From NCBI GenBank assembly GCA_002256345.1, contig NKIY01000005.1, positions 438,485-502,484 on the forward strand: DNA of 64,000 nucleotides, given 5' to 3'. How positions within the stretch are numbered: position 1 is the stretch's first letter; the number at the start of each line of letters is the position of its first letter. Shown in pieces: positions 1 through 7,074 of the stretch. A model generated the notes under the pieces. That model worked only from the letters and a program-made list of their open reading frames with translations, did no database searches and was not told where the DNA came from. Position numbers and translations under genes: made by a program. This DNA is from Bradyrhizobiaceae bacterium PARB1. GTDB lineage: Bacteria > Pseudomonadota > Alphaproteobacteria > Rhizobiales > Xanthobacteraceae.

Positions 1-214
1 GTTCGATGGCGCGGTCGGTTTCCGATGAGGCGCGATCGGCAAGATCGGGGTGGTTCACGTTCTCCTCCTGCAGGGTCTGCAGGGTGAGCTTCGATTCGCG
101 GAGGATCTCTTCCTTCCAGGCCAGCAGCTTCGCGCGGAAGTATTCGCGCTGGCGGTCGTTCATGAAAGGCTCTTTATCGGAGGGGCGATAGCTCTTTGTC
201 TTGTCCAAGGCCAA
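1..214 (-). CDS. dksA: RNA polymerase-binding transcription factor DksA (3' end outside window)
   Basis: DksA binds the RNA polymerase secondary channel and, with ppGpp, reprograms transcription in the stringent response. Only about 71 N-terminal residues lie in the window. They include the alphaproteobacterial leader ending YRPSDKEPFMNDRQREYFR and the coiled-coil tip, where the acidic DxxDxA motif is present as HPDLADRAS. The zinc-finger half is off the left edge. The frame stays open upstream of an internal ATG at 163, and the conserved leader residues are encoded there, so I place the start at a TTG (214); a second TTG at 208 is possible and the ribosome site is weak. The family call is firm, the start is not. 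Confidence 0.88.
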   Translation of the reverse strand, partial: MALDKTKSYRPSDKEPFMNDRQREYFRAKLLAWKEEILRESKLTLQTLQEENVNHPDLADRASSETDRAIE

Positions 215-367
215 TCCATCAATGCTTGCATGGCGCCGGAAATACCCGGACGCGCGGCGCTTATATAGCCACGCGCTGTGACAGACAATAACGTCCAGGA
301 ACTACCCGGACTTGTTTCCGATAGGGTTCTCCACTGGAACTTTGGCCGGTCTCGACGGCTTTGCAGC

Positions 368-778
368 TCAGCCGCGCGCAGCCTTGGCGAGTTCGACCTC
401 AACACGGAGTTCAATTTCGGACAGTACGGCATCGAGGCCAGGATCGCCGGAACTTGCCTTCAAATCGGCCGCAGCCGAACGCAGCCGCGCTACGGTGGCC
501 GGGGTGATCGAGCCCGCCAACAGGCTGATTTTCAGCTCGTCGAGCACGTCGAGGGCACCGCGTCCGCGCTGCACTGACTTCTTTCGCCGCTCGGTGGCAT
601 CCTCGACGCTTTGCATTGCCAGCAGCGCATCAATGCTGTTCGCGGCGCGCGGAGCCGCGGCCGGACGTGCATCGGTAGCCGGGGCAGCATCGGGCAGCGA
701 GAAGGTGCTTGAACCGGTCTTCTTCGTTCCCGAGGGAGCGGTTCCAAGCGTGGTGCCGTTCGGTCCGTAAATGCGCAT
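368..778 (-). CDS. fliX: Flagellar assembly regulator FliX
   Basis: FliX is a class II flagellar trans-acting factor. In Caulobacter it couples completion of the early basal body to activity of the sigma-54 activator FlbD. The 136-residue product starts with MRIYGPNGTT, the characteristic FliX N-terminus. A low-complexity Ala/Pro linker follows, then a helical C-terminal domain (about residues 45-136). A longer reading from an upstream ATG at 835 is possible, but the conserved family start is at 778. It diverges from flgI, the same arrangement as in Caulobacter. The intergenic region holds an ftr-like element and a sigma-54 promoter. Confidence 0.85.
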   Translation of the reverse strand: MRIYGPNGTTLGTAPSGTKKTGSSTFSLPDAAPATDARPAAAPRAANSIDALLAMQSVEDATERRKKSVQRGRGALDVLDELKISLLAGSITPATVARLRSAAADLKASSGDPGLDAVLSEIELRVEVELAKAARG

Positions 779-887
779 CGGCTGGTCCAAGCGAAATGGC
801 GGCCAATTTCGGTCCGCCCAGTGGCCATTTCCCATTCCCGCGACATCTTCGCTGGAGCTGGCGGCCCTGTCTGCAACCTCGCGCCTT

Positions 888-895
888 ATGGTTAA
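888..895 (-). promoter_or_regulatory. Possible CtrA half-site TTAACCAT upstream of fliX
   Basis: The minus strand reads TTAACCAT, the 8-base CtrA motif, 110 bases upstream of the fliX start. fliX and flgI are class II genes controlled by CtrA in Caulobacter, so the placement makes sense. A single 8-mer can occur by chance. Confidence 0.4.
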
Positions 896-910
896 CCAAA
901 CGTAAACACC

Positions 911-939
911 CCGGCAAAAACTGCCGCTGGCGGCAGTTT
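911..939 (+). promoter_or_regulatory. ftr-like element (putative FlbD-binding enhancer)
   Basis: The stretch CCGGCAAAAACTGCCG is an inverted CGGCA/TGCCG pair around an A-tract. It resembles the ftr enhancer that FlbD binds upstream of sigma-54 flagellar promoters in Caulobacter. It overlaps a longer perfect inverted repeat, AAACTGCCGC-TG-GCGGCAGTTT (918-939). It lies about 85-110 bases upstream of the sigma-54 promoter at 1021, a typical enhancer distance. The match to ftr is from memory of the consensus. Confidence 0.55.
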
Positions 940-1020
940 CGACTCGGCACCGCTCAGGGCGAAACTGGCTGGCGACAAAAAATATATCTATAAATCAACA
1001 TGATAAAAGGATCGACGCGC

Positions 1021-1036
1021 TGGCACGGTCCTCGCA
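1021..1036 (+). promoter_or_regulatory. Sigma-54 (RpoN) promoter of flgI operon
   Basis: The sequence TGGCACGGTCCTCGCA matches the sigma-54 consensus TGGCACG-N4-TTGCA at every defined base but one (C for T at the second base of TTGCA), with correct GG-to-GC spacing. The expected transcription start is near 1047, leaving a leader of about 57 bases before flgI. Confidence 0.75.
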
Positions 1037-1104
1037 GAGTGATGGTCGGACATCGTCATGGGAGTGGCTGATGGTCCAAGCCTAGACCTCGCGGGGAGCA
1101 GAGG

Positions 1105-2229
1105 ATGCCGAGCCTGACTTCGATCCGATTCTATCAGACGGCCTGCGCCGCCCTCTGCGCGCTGATGCTGTCGATGGCGTCGGCCCACGCCACATCGCGG
1201 ATCAAGGATCTCGCGAATATCGAAGGTGTTCGGCAGAACCAGCTGATCGGGTACGGCCTCGTCGTCGGCCTCAACGGCACCGGCGACACCCTCAACAACA
1301 TTCCCTTCACCCGGCAGTCCCTCCAGGCGATGCTGGAACGCATGGGCGTCAATATCCGCGGCCAGACGCTGCGCACCGGCAACGTCGCCGCAGTGATGGT
1401 CACCGGCAACCTGCCTGCTTTCGGCACCCAGGGCACGCGCATGGACGTCACCGTCTCGGCGCTCGGCGATGCCAAAAACCTCACTGGTGGCACCCTGCTC
1501 GTCACCCCCCTGCTCGGCGCCGACGGCAACGTCTATGCGGTGGCCCAGGGCTCTCTCGCGATCAATGGCTTTGCCGCCGAAGGCGCCGCCGCCAGCATCA
1601 CCCGCGGCGTGCCAACGGTCGGCCGCATCGCCAATGGCGCCATCATCGAACGCGAGATCGAATTCGCGTTGAACCGGCTGCCCAATGTCCGCCTCGCGCT
1701 GCGCAATCCCGACTTCACCACTGCCAAGCGCGTCGCCGCTGCGGTGAACGATTTCCTCGGCACCAAGACCGCCGAACCGATCGATCCCTCCACCGTGCAG
1801 ATGTCGATCCCGGCCGAGTTCAAGGGCAATGTGGTCGCGCTGCTCACCGAGATCGAACAGTTGCAGGTCGAGCCGGATCTGGCCGCCAAGATCATCATCG
1901 ATGAACGCTCCGGCATCATCGTGATGGGCCGCGACGTGCGCGTTGCGACCGTCGCCGTCGCCCAGGGCAATCTCACGGTGACAATCTCCGAAAGCCTCAA
2001 TGTCAGTCAGCCCGCACCGTTCTCCAACGGCCGCACGGTGACGGCGCCCTCGACCAGAGTCGGCGTCACCGAGGACGGCAAGAAGTTCGCCATCGTGAAA
2101 GACGGCGTGTCGCTGCAGCAGCTCGTTGACGGGCTCAACGGTCTCGGCATTGGCCCACGCGACCTGATCGGCATCCTGCAGGCGATCAAGGCCGCCGGCG
2201 CGATCCAGGCCGACATCGAGGTGATGTGA
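1105..2229 (+). CDS. flgI: Flagellar basal body P-ring protein FlgI
   Basis: FlgI polymerises in the periplasm to form the P ring, the peptidoglycan-layer bushing around the rod. The 374-residue product has a Sec signal peptide ending in AHA (residues 27-29). The family-typical mature start SRIKDLANIEGVRQNQLIGY and GLVVGLNGTGD follow. The C-terminus ends with the usual GIGPRDLIGILQAIKAAGAIQADIEVM pattern. Length is normal for the family. It is the first gene of a plus-strand operon behind a sigma-54 promoter and abuts the next gene (flgJ/cheL). Confidence 0.96.
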   Translation: MPSLTSIRFYQTACAALCALMLSMASAHATSRIKDLANIEGVRQNQLIGYGLVVGLNGTGDTLNNIPFTRQSLQAMLERMGVNIRGQTLRTGNVAAVMVTGNLPAFGTQGTRMDVTVSALGDAKNLTGGTLLVTPLLGADGNVYAVAQGSLAINGFAAEGAAASITRGVPTVGRIANGAIIEREIEFALNRLPNVRLALRNPDFTTAKRVAAAVNDFLGTKTAEPIDPSTVQMSIPAEFKGNVVALLTEIEQLQVEPDLAAKIIIDERSGIIVMGRDVRVATVAVAQGNLTVTISESLNVSQPAPFSNGRTVTAPSTRVGVTEDGKKFAIVKDGVSLQQLVDGLNGLGIGPRDLIGILQAIKAAGAIQADIEVM

Positions 2230-2576
2230 TGTATGGCATCAACGCAGCCGCGGCCTATCAGGCCAAGCATCCGACCATCAATGGTCGCCCCGATCAAACG
2301 TTGATCGATGCGATGGCGAAGGTCTCGCCGCAGGCCCAGGCAAAGACGCGCAAGCAGGCAGAAGACTTCGAAGCGATGTTCCTCAACACGATGTTTTCGC
2401 AGATGACCTCGGGCATCAAGGGCGAAGGCCCGTTCGGCGAAACCACCGGCACCGGTGTCTGGCGCTCGATGCTGACCGACGAATATTCGAAGTCCTTCGC
2501 CAAGGCCGGCGGCGTCGGCATCTCCAATGAAGTGTTTCGCTCGCTCATCATCCAGCAGGCCAAAGCTTCCAACTAA
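2229..2576 (+). CDS. Rod-binding protein, FlgJ N-terminal domain only (CheL-like)
   Basis: This is a 115-residue protein of the FlgJ N-terminal family, called CheL in alphaproteobacteria. It lacks the muramidase domain found in enterobacterial FlgJ. The domain is thought to act as a rod assembly scaffold in the periplasm. The recognisable core is KQAEDFEAMFLNTMFSQM, then GPFGETTGTGVWRSMLTDEYSK and a C-terminal GVGISNEVFRSLI. It shares bases with the flgI stop; a GTG at 2226 immediately before the ATG is an alternative start. Gene order flgI-cheL-flgN-like matches Caulobacter. Confidence 0.88.
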   Translation: MYGINAAAAYQAKHPTINGRPDQTLIDAMAKVSPQAQAKTRKQAEDFEAMFLNTMFSQMTSGIKGEGPFGETTGTGVWRSMLTDEYSKSFAKAGGVGISNEVFRSLIIQQAKASN

Positions 2577-2606
2577 TTCCTCCAACCGACCGCAGAGGAC
2601 ATCGCC

Positions 2607-3098
2607 ATGAACCACGCATTGCGCCAGCAAGCTGCCCCCGCCGCACCACGCGCCGTCGCGACACCGGGCGAGGCGCGCGAGCTCGCGGATGGCCTGATGA
2701 AGGTGATGAACGATCTCCTCGCCATCATCGACCAGGAAACCGCGCTGGTTCGCGCCGGCCGCATCCGCGAGGCGATCAAGCTCGAGGCGCCGAAAGCAGA
2801 CATCTCGAAGCGCTACATCACGATGATCTCGCTGCTCAAGATCAGCCAGACCTATCTCGCCGGCACGACCCCCGATCTGCTGCAAGCGCTGCGCAAGCAT
2901 CACGATGTGTTCCGTGCGATGCTGCAGGTCAATCTCACCGTGCTCGCGACCGCGCATGCGGTGTCCGAGGGTATCGTGCGCGGCGTCAATGCGGAGATGC
3001 AGCGTCGCAACATTCCGCAGACCTACACCGCCGCCGGCCGCCAGGCGCAGCCGGGCCGTGCGAACATGACGCCCCTCGTGATGAGCCGCTCGCTGTAA
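2607..3098 (+). CDS. FlgN/FlbY-like flagellar protein
   Basis: This 163-residue, mostly helical cytoplasmic protein is third in the flgI operon, starting 30 bases after the preceding stop. The core (about residues 20-120: RELADGLMKVMNDLLAIIDQ, then ETALVRAGRI and AKADISKRYI-type segments) resembles the FlgN export-chaperone family, which keeps hook-associated proteins soluble for export. The position matches Caulobacter flbY. The C-terminal 40 residues are Arg/Gln/Pro-rich and probably disordered. FlgN-type chaperone activity is inferred from family resemblance and context. Confidence 0.7.
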   Translation: MNHALRQQAAPAAPRAVATPGEARELADGLMKVMNDLLAIIDQETALVRAGRIREAIKLEAPKADISKRYITMISLLKISQTYLAGTTPDLLQALRKHHDVFRAMLQVNLTVLATAHAVSEGIVRGVNAEMQRRNIPQTYTAAGRQAQPGRANMTPLVMSRSL

Positions 3099-3110
3099 CG
3101 AGTAATATGT

Positions 3111-3240
3111 AGGCTGGGCAAAGGCGCCCTTGCGCCGTGCCCCCCCTCTGCAGCGACGAAGGCGGCGGACGCGCTACGCTTCGCTCACCCACGGTCTGCC
3201 GCGTCATGCCGCGCGGCAGCATCGCTCGCTTTTGAATCAA
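3111..3240. repeat. Degenerate intergenic palindromic element
   Basis: The spacer after the flgI operon begins with GTAGGCTGGGCAAAGGCGC and a small GGCGC/GCGCC hairpin. It later contains GCTACGCTTCGCTCACCCAC. This resembles the degenerate 'GTAGGGTGGGCAAAG ... CTTTGCCCACCCTAC' palindromes frequent between Bradyrhizobium genes. I see no protein or RNA gene here. Confidence 0.4.
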
Positions 3241-3338
3241 ATCATCGATGGGATGTAAGCACCGAATTCAGGCGTTCGGTGCATTATTGCTGTTTGGGAA
3301 AGGGGTCGGGAAACATCAGTGGGGCCAGGAGGGCTGCC

Positions 3339-3725
3339 ATGAGTACCGACTACATGATCAAACCGGTGGGGGCACCGGTTGTGGCGCCGATTGCACGACC
3401 CGCACCAGAAGCGGTGCGCGAAGCCGTGCCTACTCAGCTGCCGCCAGACAAGACGGTGACCGCCTCTCCCGGGGTCTCGCATGTCAACATTTCACCTGCC
3501 AATTACCAGCAGGTGGACAGCGACCGCATTTCCAAAGGCGTGATCATCGATCGGGATGCGAAGGAAATCGTCTTCGTCTCCGTCGACAAGAAGACTCATC
3601 AAATCATCAACCAGTATCCGGAAGAGACCCGGCTGCGGACGCGCGCCTATCTGCGGGCGATGGACGTTGCAAAACAGGATGCGAAGCTCTACGAGCGCCG
3701 GATCGAGACCGATCGCAACGCCTGA
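3339..3725 (+). CDS. FlaG-like small flagellar protein
   Basis: This 128-residue protein is preceded by an excellent ribosome site (AGGAGG, 9 bases before the ATG), which decides the start over an upstream in-frame ATG at 3279. The N-terminal half is Pro/Ala/Val-rich and likely disordered. The C-terminal half carries FVSVDKKTHQIINQYPEE, which follows the FlaG pattern 'V.VVDKETGEVIRQIPPEE', then a basic helix. FlaG proteins influence flagellar filament length in other bacteria. The location between the flgI operon and flaF/flbT supports a flagellar role. The similarity is local, so the name is provisional. Confidence 0.55.
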   Translation: MSTDYMIKPVGAPVVAPIARPAPEAVREAVPTQLPPDKTVTASPGVSHVNISPANYQQVDSDRISKGVIIDRDAKEIVFVSVDKKTHQIINQYPEETRLRTRAYLRAMDVAKQDAKLYERRIETDRNA

Positions 3726-3727
3726 CG

Positions 3728-4087
3728 TCAGACGTCGCGCGCCGCGTAAGCCGTGTCGAGATAAGTGCTGCCGGTCGCGGCATCGGTGACGACGTTCTTG
3801 ATCGTCGCCTTGTTATTCGCCGTCATCTGGAACTTGGTGTCACCGACACGGAAGGCGTTATCCTTGATCAGCACCTGCTGATACTTCACCGTTCCTTCGC
3901 TCTGATACTTCACCTGGGCACGGAAACCATTGACCTGCGAGACGGCAATCTCGAACTTCTTGCCGTTGGCATAGGTCCCTTTCCAGCTGCCCTGATAGAG
4001 CTCCGGATCCACTGCGACATACTTCCCCGCAGTGATCGGCGTGGTCGTCTTAGCTGCGGTGGAGAGGATGCTCAGAACGTCAGCCAT
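3728..4087 (-). CDS. Conserved hypothetical protein next to flaF
   Basis: This is a 119-residue protein of unknown function. It is rich in beta-type segments and polar residues (KYVAVDPELYQGSWKGTYAN, KKFEIAVSQVNGFRAQVKYQ) and has no Cys, signal peptide or membrane segment. It looks like a small beta-barrel or lipocalin-like fold. The start is the ATG at 4087; the ORF extends to 4138, but the N-terminal extension is out of character. Its stop is only 2 bases from the stop of the convergent FlaG-like gene, and it lies 79 bases downstream of flaF on the same strand. Co-transcription with flbT-flaF is plausible. Confidence 0.6.
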   Translation of the reverse strand: MADVLSILSTAAKTTTPITAGKYVAVDPELYQGSWKGTYANGKKFEIAVSQVNGFRAQVKYQSEGTVKYQQVLIKDNAFRVGDTKFQMTANNKATIKNVVTDAATGSTYLDTAYAARDV

Positions 4088-4166
4088 ATCAGCCTCATGC
4101 ACGCAGCCTCGAATCGCCGCGCTTGGCGCATTACGCAATGCCGGACGTTAATTGATCGTTACGATC

Positions 4167-4532
4167 TCAAGGACGCCCGGATAGACCGGCAGCGATGTTG
4201 CGGTTGATATCGATCAGGGCCTGCAGATGTTCAACCTGGCGAATCTGCTGCAGCGCCGCGCACTGCGTCATCACGAAGATGCCGATATTGGCGATGTTCT
4301 GCCGGATCTCGATCTTTTCCGGGTTCTGGTCATTCATGGCGTCGCCCACGAAAATCGACCAGAGCTTGCGATTGAACAACAGCGCCTCATCGAGGCCGGC
4401 ATCGGTGGTGGACCAGTTTGCGACCACGTCCTGCAGCTTGCGTGCTGCCTTCAGAAGAGCCTGGGCTTCGATGTCTCGCGGTGATGCCGTGGTTTGAGCC
4501 GTACGCGCATAAGCCTGGGCACCGATCGACAT
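4167..4532 (-). CDS. flaF: Flagellar biosynthesis regulator FlaF
   Basis: FlaF is an alphaproteobacterial protein needed for flagellin synthesis or secretion; it works antagonistically with FlbT and has been linked to flagellin chaperoning. The 121-residue product shows the family pattern: an N-terminal AYARTAQTTASPRDIEAQAL, the central NRKLWSIFVGDAMNDQNPEK and the C-terminal ALIDINRNIAAGL. It starts 3 bases after flbT ends, so flbT-flaF form a two-gene operon as in related genomes. Confidence 0.93.
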   Translation of the reverse strand: MSIGAQAYARTAQTTASPRDIEAQALLKAARKLQDVVANWSTTDAGLDEALLFNRKLWSIFVGDAMNDQNPEKIEIRQNIANIGIFVMTQCAALQQIRQVEHLQALIDINRNIAAGLSGRP

Positions 4533-4535
4533 GCA

Positions 4536-4913
4536 CTACCTCAAGAGCTCTTCTTCCCGCTTGATCAGCGGACGCAATTCCCTGAGTGCTTTGTAGAGTT
4601 GGCCACTTAATATTAGCTTACTAATCTCACCGATAGAATCGCGATAGCTTGGAACCGCTTCGATGAGTTCCTTGATGAAGCCGAGATAGAGTTCCTGATA
4701 GGCCGGAATGTCGTTCTCCAGATACATCATCTGGACACAGAGATAGATACGCTTCACCGGTGTATTTGCAGTTTCCGCGGTAAGGATATCCTTTTCGCGC
4801 AGGATTGGCGCGTCACCGTCGATCAGGAATGCCGTGCGCGTCTCGGAATTCGTGATCACGCTCTGGCCGATGATGATTCGCTCACCGGGCTTCAGCTCGA
4901 CTCGCAATGGCAT
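4536..4913 (-). CDS. flbT: Flagellin post-transcriptional regulator FlbT
   Basis: In Caulobacter, FlbT binds the 5' leader of flagellin mRNA and promotes its decay until the hook is complete; in other species it can act positively. The 125-residue protein has the family hallmarks LKPGERIIIGQSVITNSETR near the N-terminus and RIYLCVQMMYLE in the middle, then a helical C-terminus. The ribosome site GAGAGGAGG precedes the ATG. Two flagellin genes with matching leader hairpins lie just downstream in the window and are natural candidate targets. Confidence 0.93.
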   Translation of the reverse strand: MPLRVELKPGERIIIGQSVITNSETRTAFLIDGDAPILREKDILTAETANTPVKRIYLCVQMMYLENDIPAYQELYLGFIKELIEAVPSYRDSIGEISKLILSGQLYKALRELRPLIKREEELLR

Positions 4914-5040
4914 TTGTGCCTCCTCTCGTGGCCCCGCGCGGGGCGCTGGAAAATACGACGGCTTGGCGCATAATACCAGAAGCCATCAGTGCGCGTCCGG
5001 TCGCCACAGCCCATTGAGTAGCTCGCCTAGTTTTACGAAA

Positions 5041-5064
5041 AACGGCGGGGTTTCCCCCGCCGTT
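5041..5064 (-). terminator. Rho-independent terminator of flagellin 1
   Basis: A perfect 10-base stem AACGGCGGGG / CCCCGCCGTT with a four-base loop is followed on the minus strand by GTTTTTCG. It begins 26 bases beyond the flagellin stop at 5090. Confidence 0.9.
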
Positions 5065-5089
5065 GAAACATTCGGCTCTTGCGCCAGAC

Positions 5090-6694
5090 TTACTGGAGCA
5101 GCTTGAGCACGCTCTGCTGCGACTGGTTGGCGAGCGCCAGGGCCGACACCGCAATCGACTGGCGGGTCGAGAGCGCCTGGCTGTTCGCCGCCTCTTCGTT
5201 GGTATCGGCGAGCGTCAGGTTGGACGAGCCGGTCTGCAGCACGTTGATCAGGTTCTTCGCAAAATCCTGGCGGATCTGCACGATCGACAGATTGGAGCCA
5301 AGCGCCGATGCCTGCGCGCGCAAGGTGGAACTGGCGATATTCAGCGCGCTCAGGGTATTGTTCGCCGAGGTATTGTCGAGAAAGTCCGTGCCTTTGGCGA
5401 GCTTGCTGAGACCGAGCCCTGCCGGCGTCAATGTGGTGCCAGCGATATTGAGCGTCGATTTGCCGGTCTCGTTGAAAACGAGCTTGAGCTGATCGCCACC
5501 AAGCAGGTTGATGCCGTTGAAGGACGCATCCTGCGACGTGGTCGTGATCTGGTCGATGATGTTGTTGTATTGCGCGACGAGATTGGCGCGCGATGTCTGC
5601 GACGCGAAATCCTGTACGGGCGTGGTCGGCGTCAATCCGTTGAACAGCTTGCCGGCGCCTGCCGCGGTCCCGCCGATCGTACCGATCGTCGATGACGCAG
5701 CGTCATTCGACGTGGTGATCGTCAGAAAGCCGGTCGGATCGAGAACCGCCTGCAAATTATTGGGCGCAAGCGCAGCATTGAGCTGCGCTAGAGTCGATAC
5801 CTGCCCACTCGCGGTACCGAATGTGATGTTCGTCGCCGTGCTCGAGGGGTTGGTCGCAGCGATGGTGAGGGTCAATGCAGGCGGCCCGCCCAGCGCGGTC
5901 GGACCCGCTGCCCGCTTCACATTGACCGACGTGCCGATCCCCAGCGCTGCGAGCGCTGCGGTATTTGAGCTGTCGATCTTCAGGTCCGAAGTCGTGCCGG
6001 TATGCAGCGTAATCGCACCGATGGGCGCCGCCGTGTTGACTGCGGAACCGGTGCCGCCGGACAGTGTGTCGATCTTGCTGAGCAGCGTCGCCACGCTGTC
6101 GGTGATGTTGATCTCGTTGTTACCCGAGGCCCCCGACGCCTTGAAGGTCAGGCTCTGGCCGTTCACGGTGATGGTGTCATTCACCGCGAAATTGGTAGCG
6201 ATCGAGTCGCTCGGACTCGCGCCCGAGAGCAGCGTCGCGCCGGTGATCGGAGCTGGCGCCGCAGCCTTGTTGTTAGCGATAGCGCCAACGAACGTATTGT
6301 CCAGTGGCGTGGCGGTGCCGAGCAGATTGTCAGCGGTCGCCCCCGGATTGATCGGCGTCTGGATCGTCGATTTGGCGTTGTAACCTACGGGGATCTGCAG
6401 TGCCTGATTGGCGATCGACTTCGCGGTATCCACCAACTTCTGCAACGATGTAATGCCGGTATTCGCGGCTTGCAGCACCTGCACGCCGTTTCCGATGCCG
6501 TCGAGCAGGTTATTGATGTCGCCGGCGCGGCTATCAAGGCCTGCAGCCGTGAAGAAATTCGTCGGGTTATCGAGGGCCGAATTAACCTTCTTGCCGGTCG
6601 CGAGACGGTTCTGCGTGGTCGACAGAAGATCCGCCGTCGATTGCAGCGACAGCAGGTTCTGGCGAACCGAGGCCGAGAGTACGATGCCTGACAT
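5090..6694 (-). CDS. Flagellin 1
   Basis: This 534-residue filament subunit is secreted through the flagellar export system. The N-terminal D0/D1 helix (SGIVLSASVRQNLLSLQSTA, then TQNRLATGKKVNSALDNPTN) and the C-terminal helix (LADTNEEAANSQALSTRQS through LANQSQQSVLKLLQ) are the classical polymerisation domains. The centre (about 160-400) is Thr/Ala/Ser-rich and variable, as expected for the surface-exposed part. The start is the ATG at 6694 behind the SD-like block AGGAAGG; the ORF reads upstream to 6766, but the family start is MSGIVLSASV. It is paralogous to flagellin 2 immediately upstream. Confidence 0.96.
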   Translation of the reverse strand: MSGIVLSASVRQNLLSLQSTADLLSTTQNRLATGKKVNSALDNPTNFFTAAGLDSRAGDINNLLDGIGNGVQVLQAANTGITSLQKLVDTAKSIANQALQIPVGYNAKSTIQTPINPGATADNLLGTATPLDNTFVGAIANNKAAAPAPITGATLLSGASPSDSIATNFAVNDTITVNGQSLTFKASGASGNNEINITDSVATLLSKIDTLSGGTGSAVNTAAPIGAITLHTGTTSDLKIDSSNTAALAALGIGTSVNVKRAAGPTALGGPPALTLTIAATNPSSTATNITFGTASGQVSTLAQLNAALAPNNLQAVLDPTGFLTITTSNDAASSTIGTIGGTAAGAGKLFNGLTPTTPVQDFASQTSRANLVAQYNNIIDQITTTSQDASFNGINLLGGDQLKLVFNETGKSTLNIAGTTLTPAGLGLSKLAKGTDFLDNTSANNTLSALNIASSTLRAQASALGSNLSIVQIRQDFAKNLINVLQTGSSNLTLADTNEEAANSQALSTRQSIAVSALALANQSQQSVLKLLQ

Positions 6695-6722
6695 ATGGAA
6701 ACCTTCCTGTTCCCCGCGCGGA

Positions 6723-6736
6723 CGACCTTCAGGTCG
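6723..6736 (-). promoter_or_regulatory. Leader hairpin of flagellin 1 mRNA
   Basis: On the minus strand the leader contains CGACCTGAAGGTCG, a short self-complementary stem ending 28 bases before the start codon. The flagellin 2 leader has a near-equivalent hairpin at almost the same distance, followed by a similar AGGAAGG ribosome site. A role as an FlbT-responsive element is inferred. Confidence 0.5.
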
Positions 6737-6908
6737 CGCAAGCGCATGGCGCACCTGACGAGACACATCTCGCCGCGACGCTGCCGGTTGAATTTGACGC
6801 CCTTCTGGAAGAGGAATCTCGGTCCACCTTGCGGCGATGCCCGGATTAACGCGGTCGATTCTCGACCTACCTGCTTCCTAAACGGGGCCGACTATGCGGC
6901 CGTACACC

Positions 6909-6934
6909 TTAAATTAAGGTTAACATCGTCTTAA
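6909..6934. promoter_or_regulatory. Triple CtrA half-site array upstream of flagellin 1
   Basis: Three TTAA blocks are spaced by exactly 7 bases each (TTAA-N7-TTAA-N7-TTAA; starts at 6909, 6920 and 6931). This is two overlapping perfect CtrA boxes, the first with the extra C of TTAAC. They lie 215 bases upstream of the flagellin 1 start. The stretch between the boxes and the gene (6695-6908) contains no other gene. Confidence 0.65.
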
Positions 6935-6967
6935 GAGCTTGCAGGAGGCTTGCAGCTGCGCGCAAAA

Positions 6968-6993
6968 GGCCCGGAAACGGGTGTTTCCGGGCC
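6968..6993 (-). terminator. Second hairpin behind flagellin 2
   Basis: An 11-base stem GGCCCGGAAAC / GTTTCCGGGCC is followed on the minus strand by TTTTGCG. It is in tandem with the terminator at 7016-7041 and probably acts as a backup terminator insulating flagellin 1 from flagellin 2 transcription. Confidence 0.75.
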
Positions 6994-7015
6994 CCTTGGA
7001 GCGGTCCAAACGCAA

Positions 7016-7041
7016 AAGCGGCGGGGTTTCCCCCGCCGCTT
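7016..7041 (-). terminator. Rho-independent terminator of flagellin 2
   Basis: An 11-base perfect stem AAGCGGCGGGG / CCCCGCCGCTT with a four-base loop is followed on the minus strand by TTTTGCG. It lies 33 bases after the flagellin 2 stop. The stem core is identical to the flagellin 1 terminator, consistent with gene duplication. Confidence 0.9.
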
Positions 7042-7074
7042 CGATGTCTTGCGACTGTTATCAGTGCTTCGCGA

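Noticed and set aside
7016-7041. Hairpins behind the flagellins considered as attachment sites of an insertion
   Set aside because: They are followed by T-tracts and sit just after stops, so terminators explain them fully.
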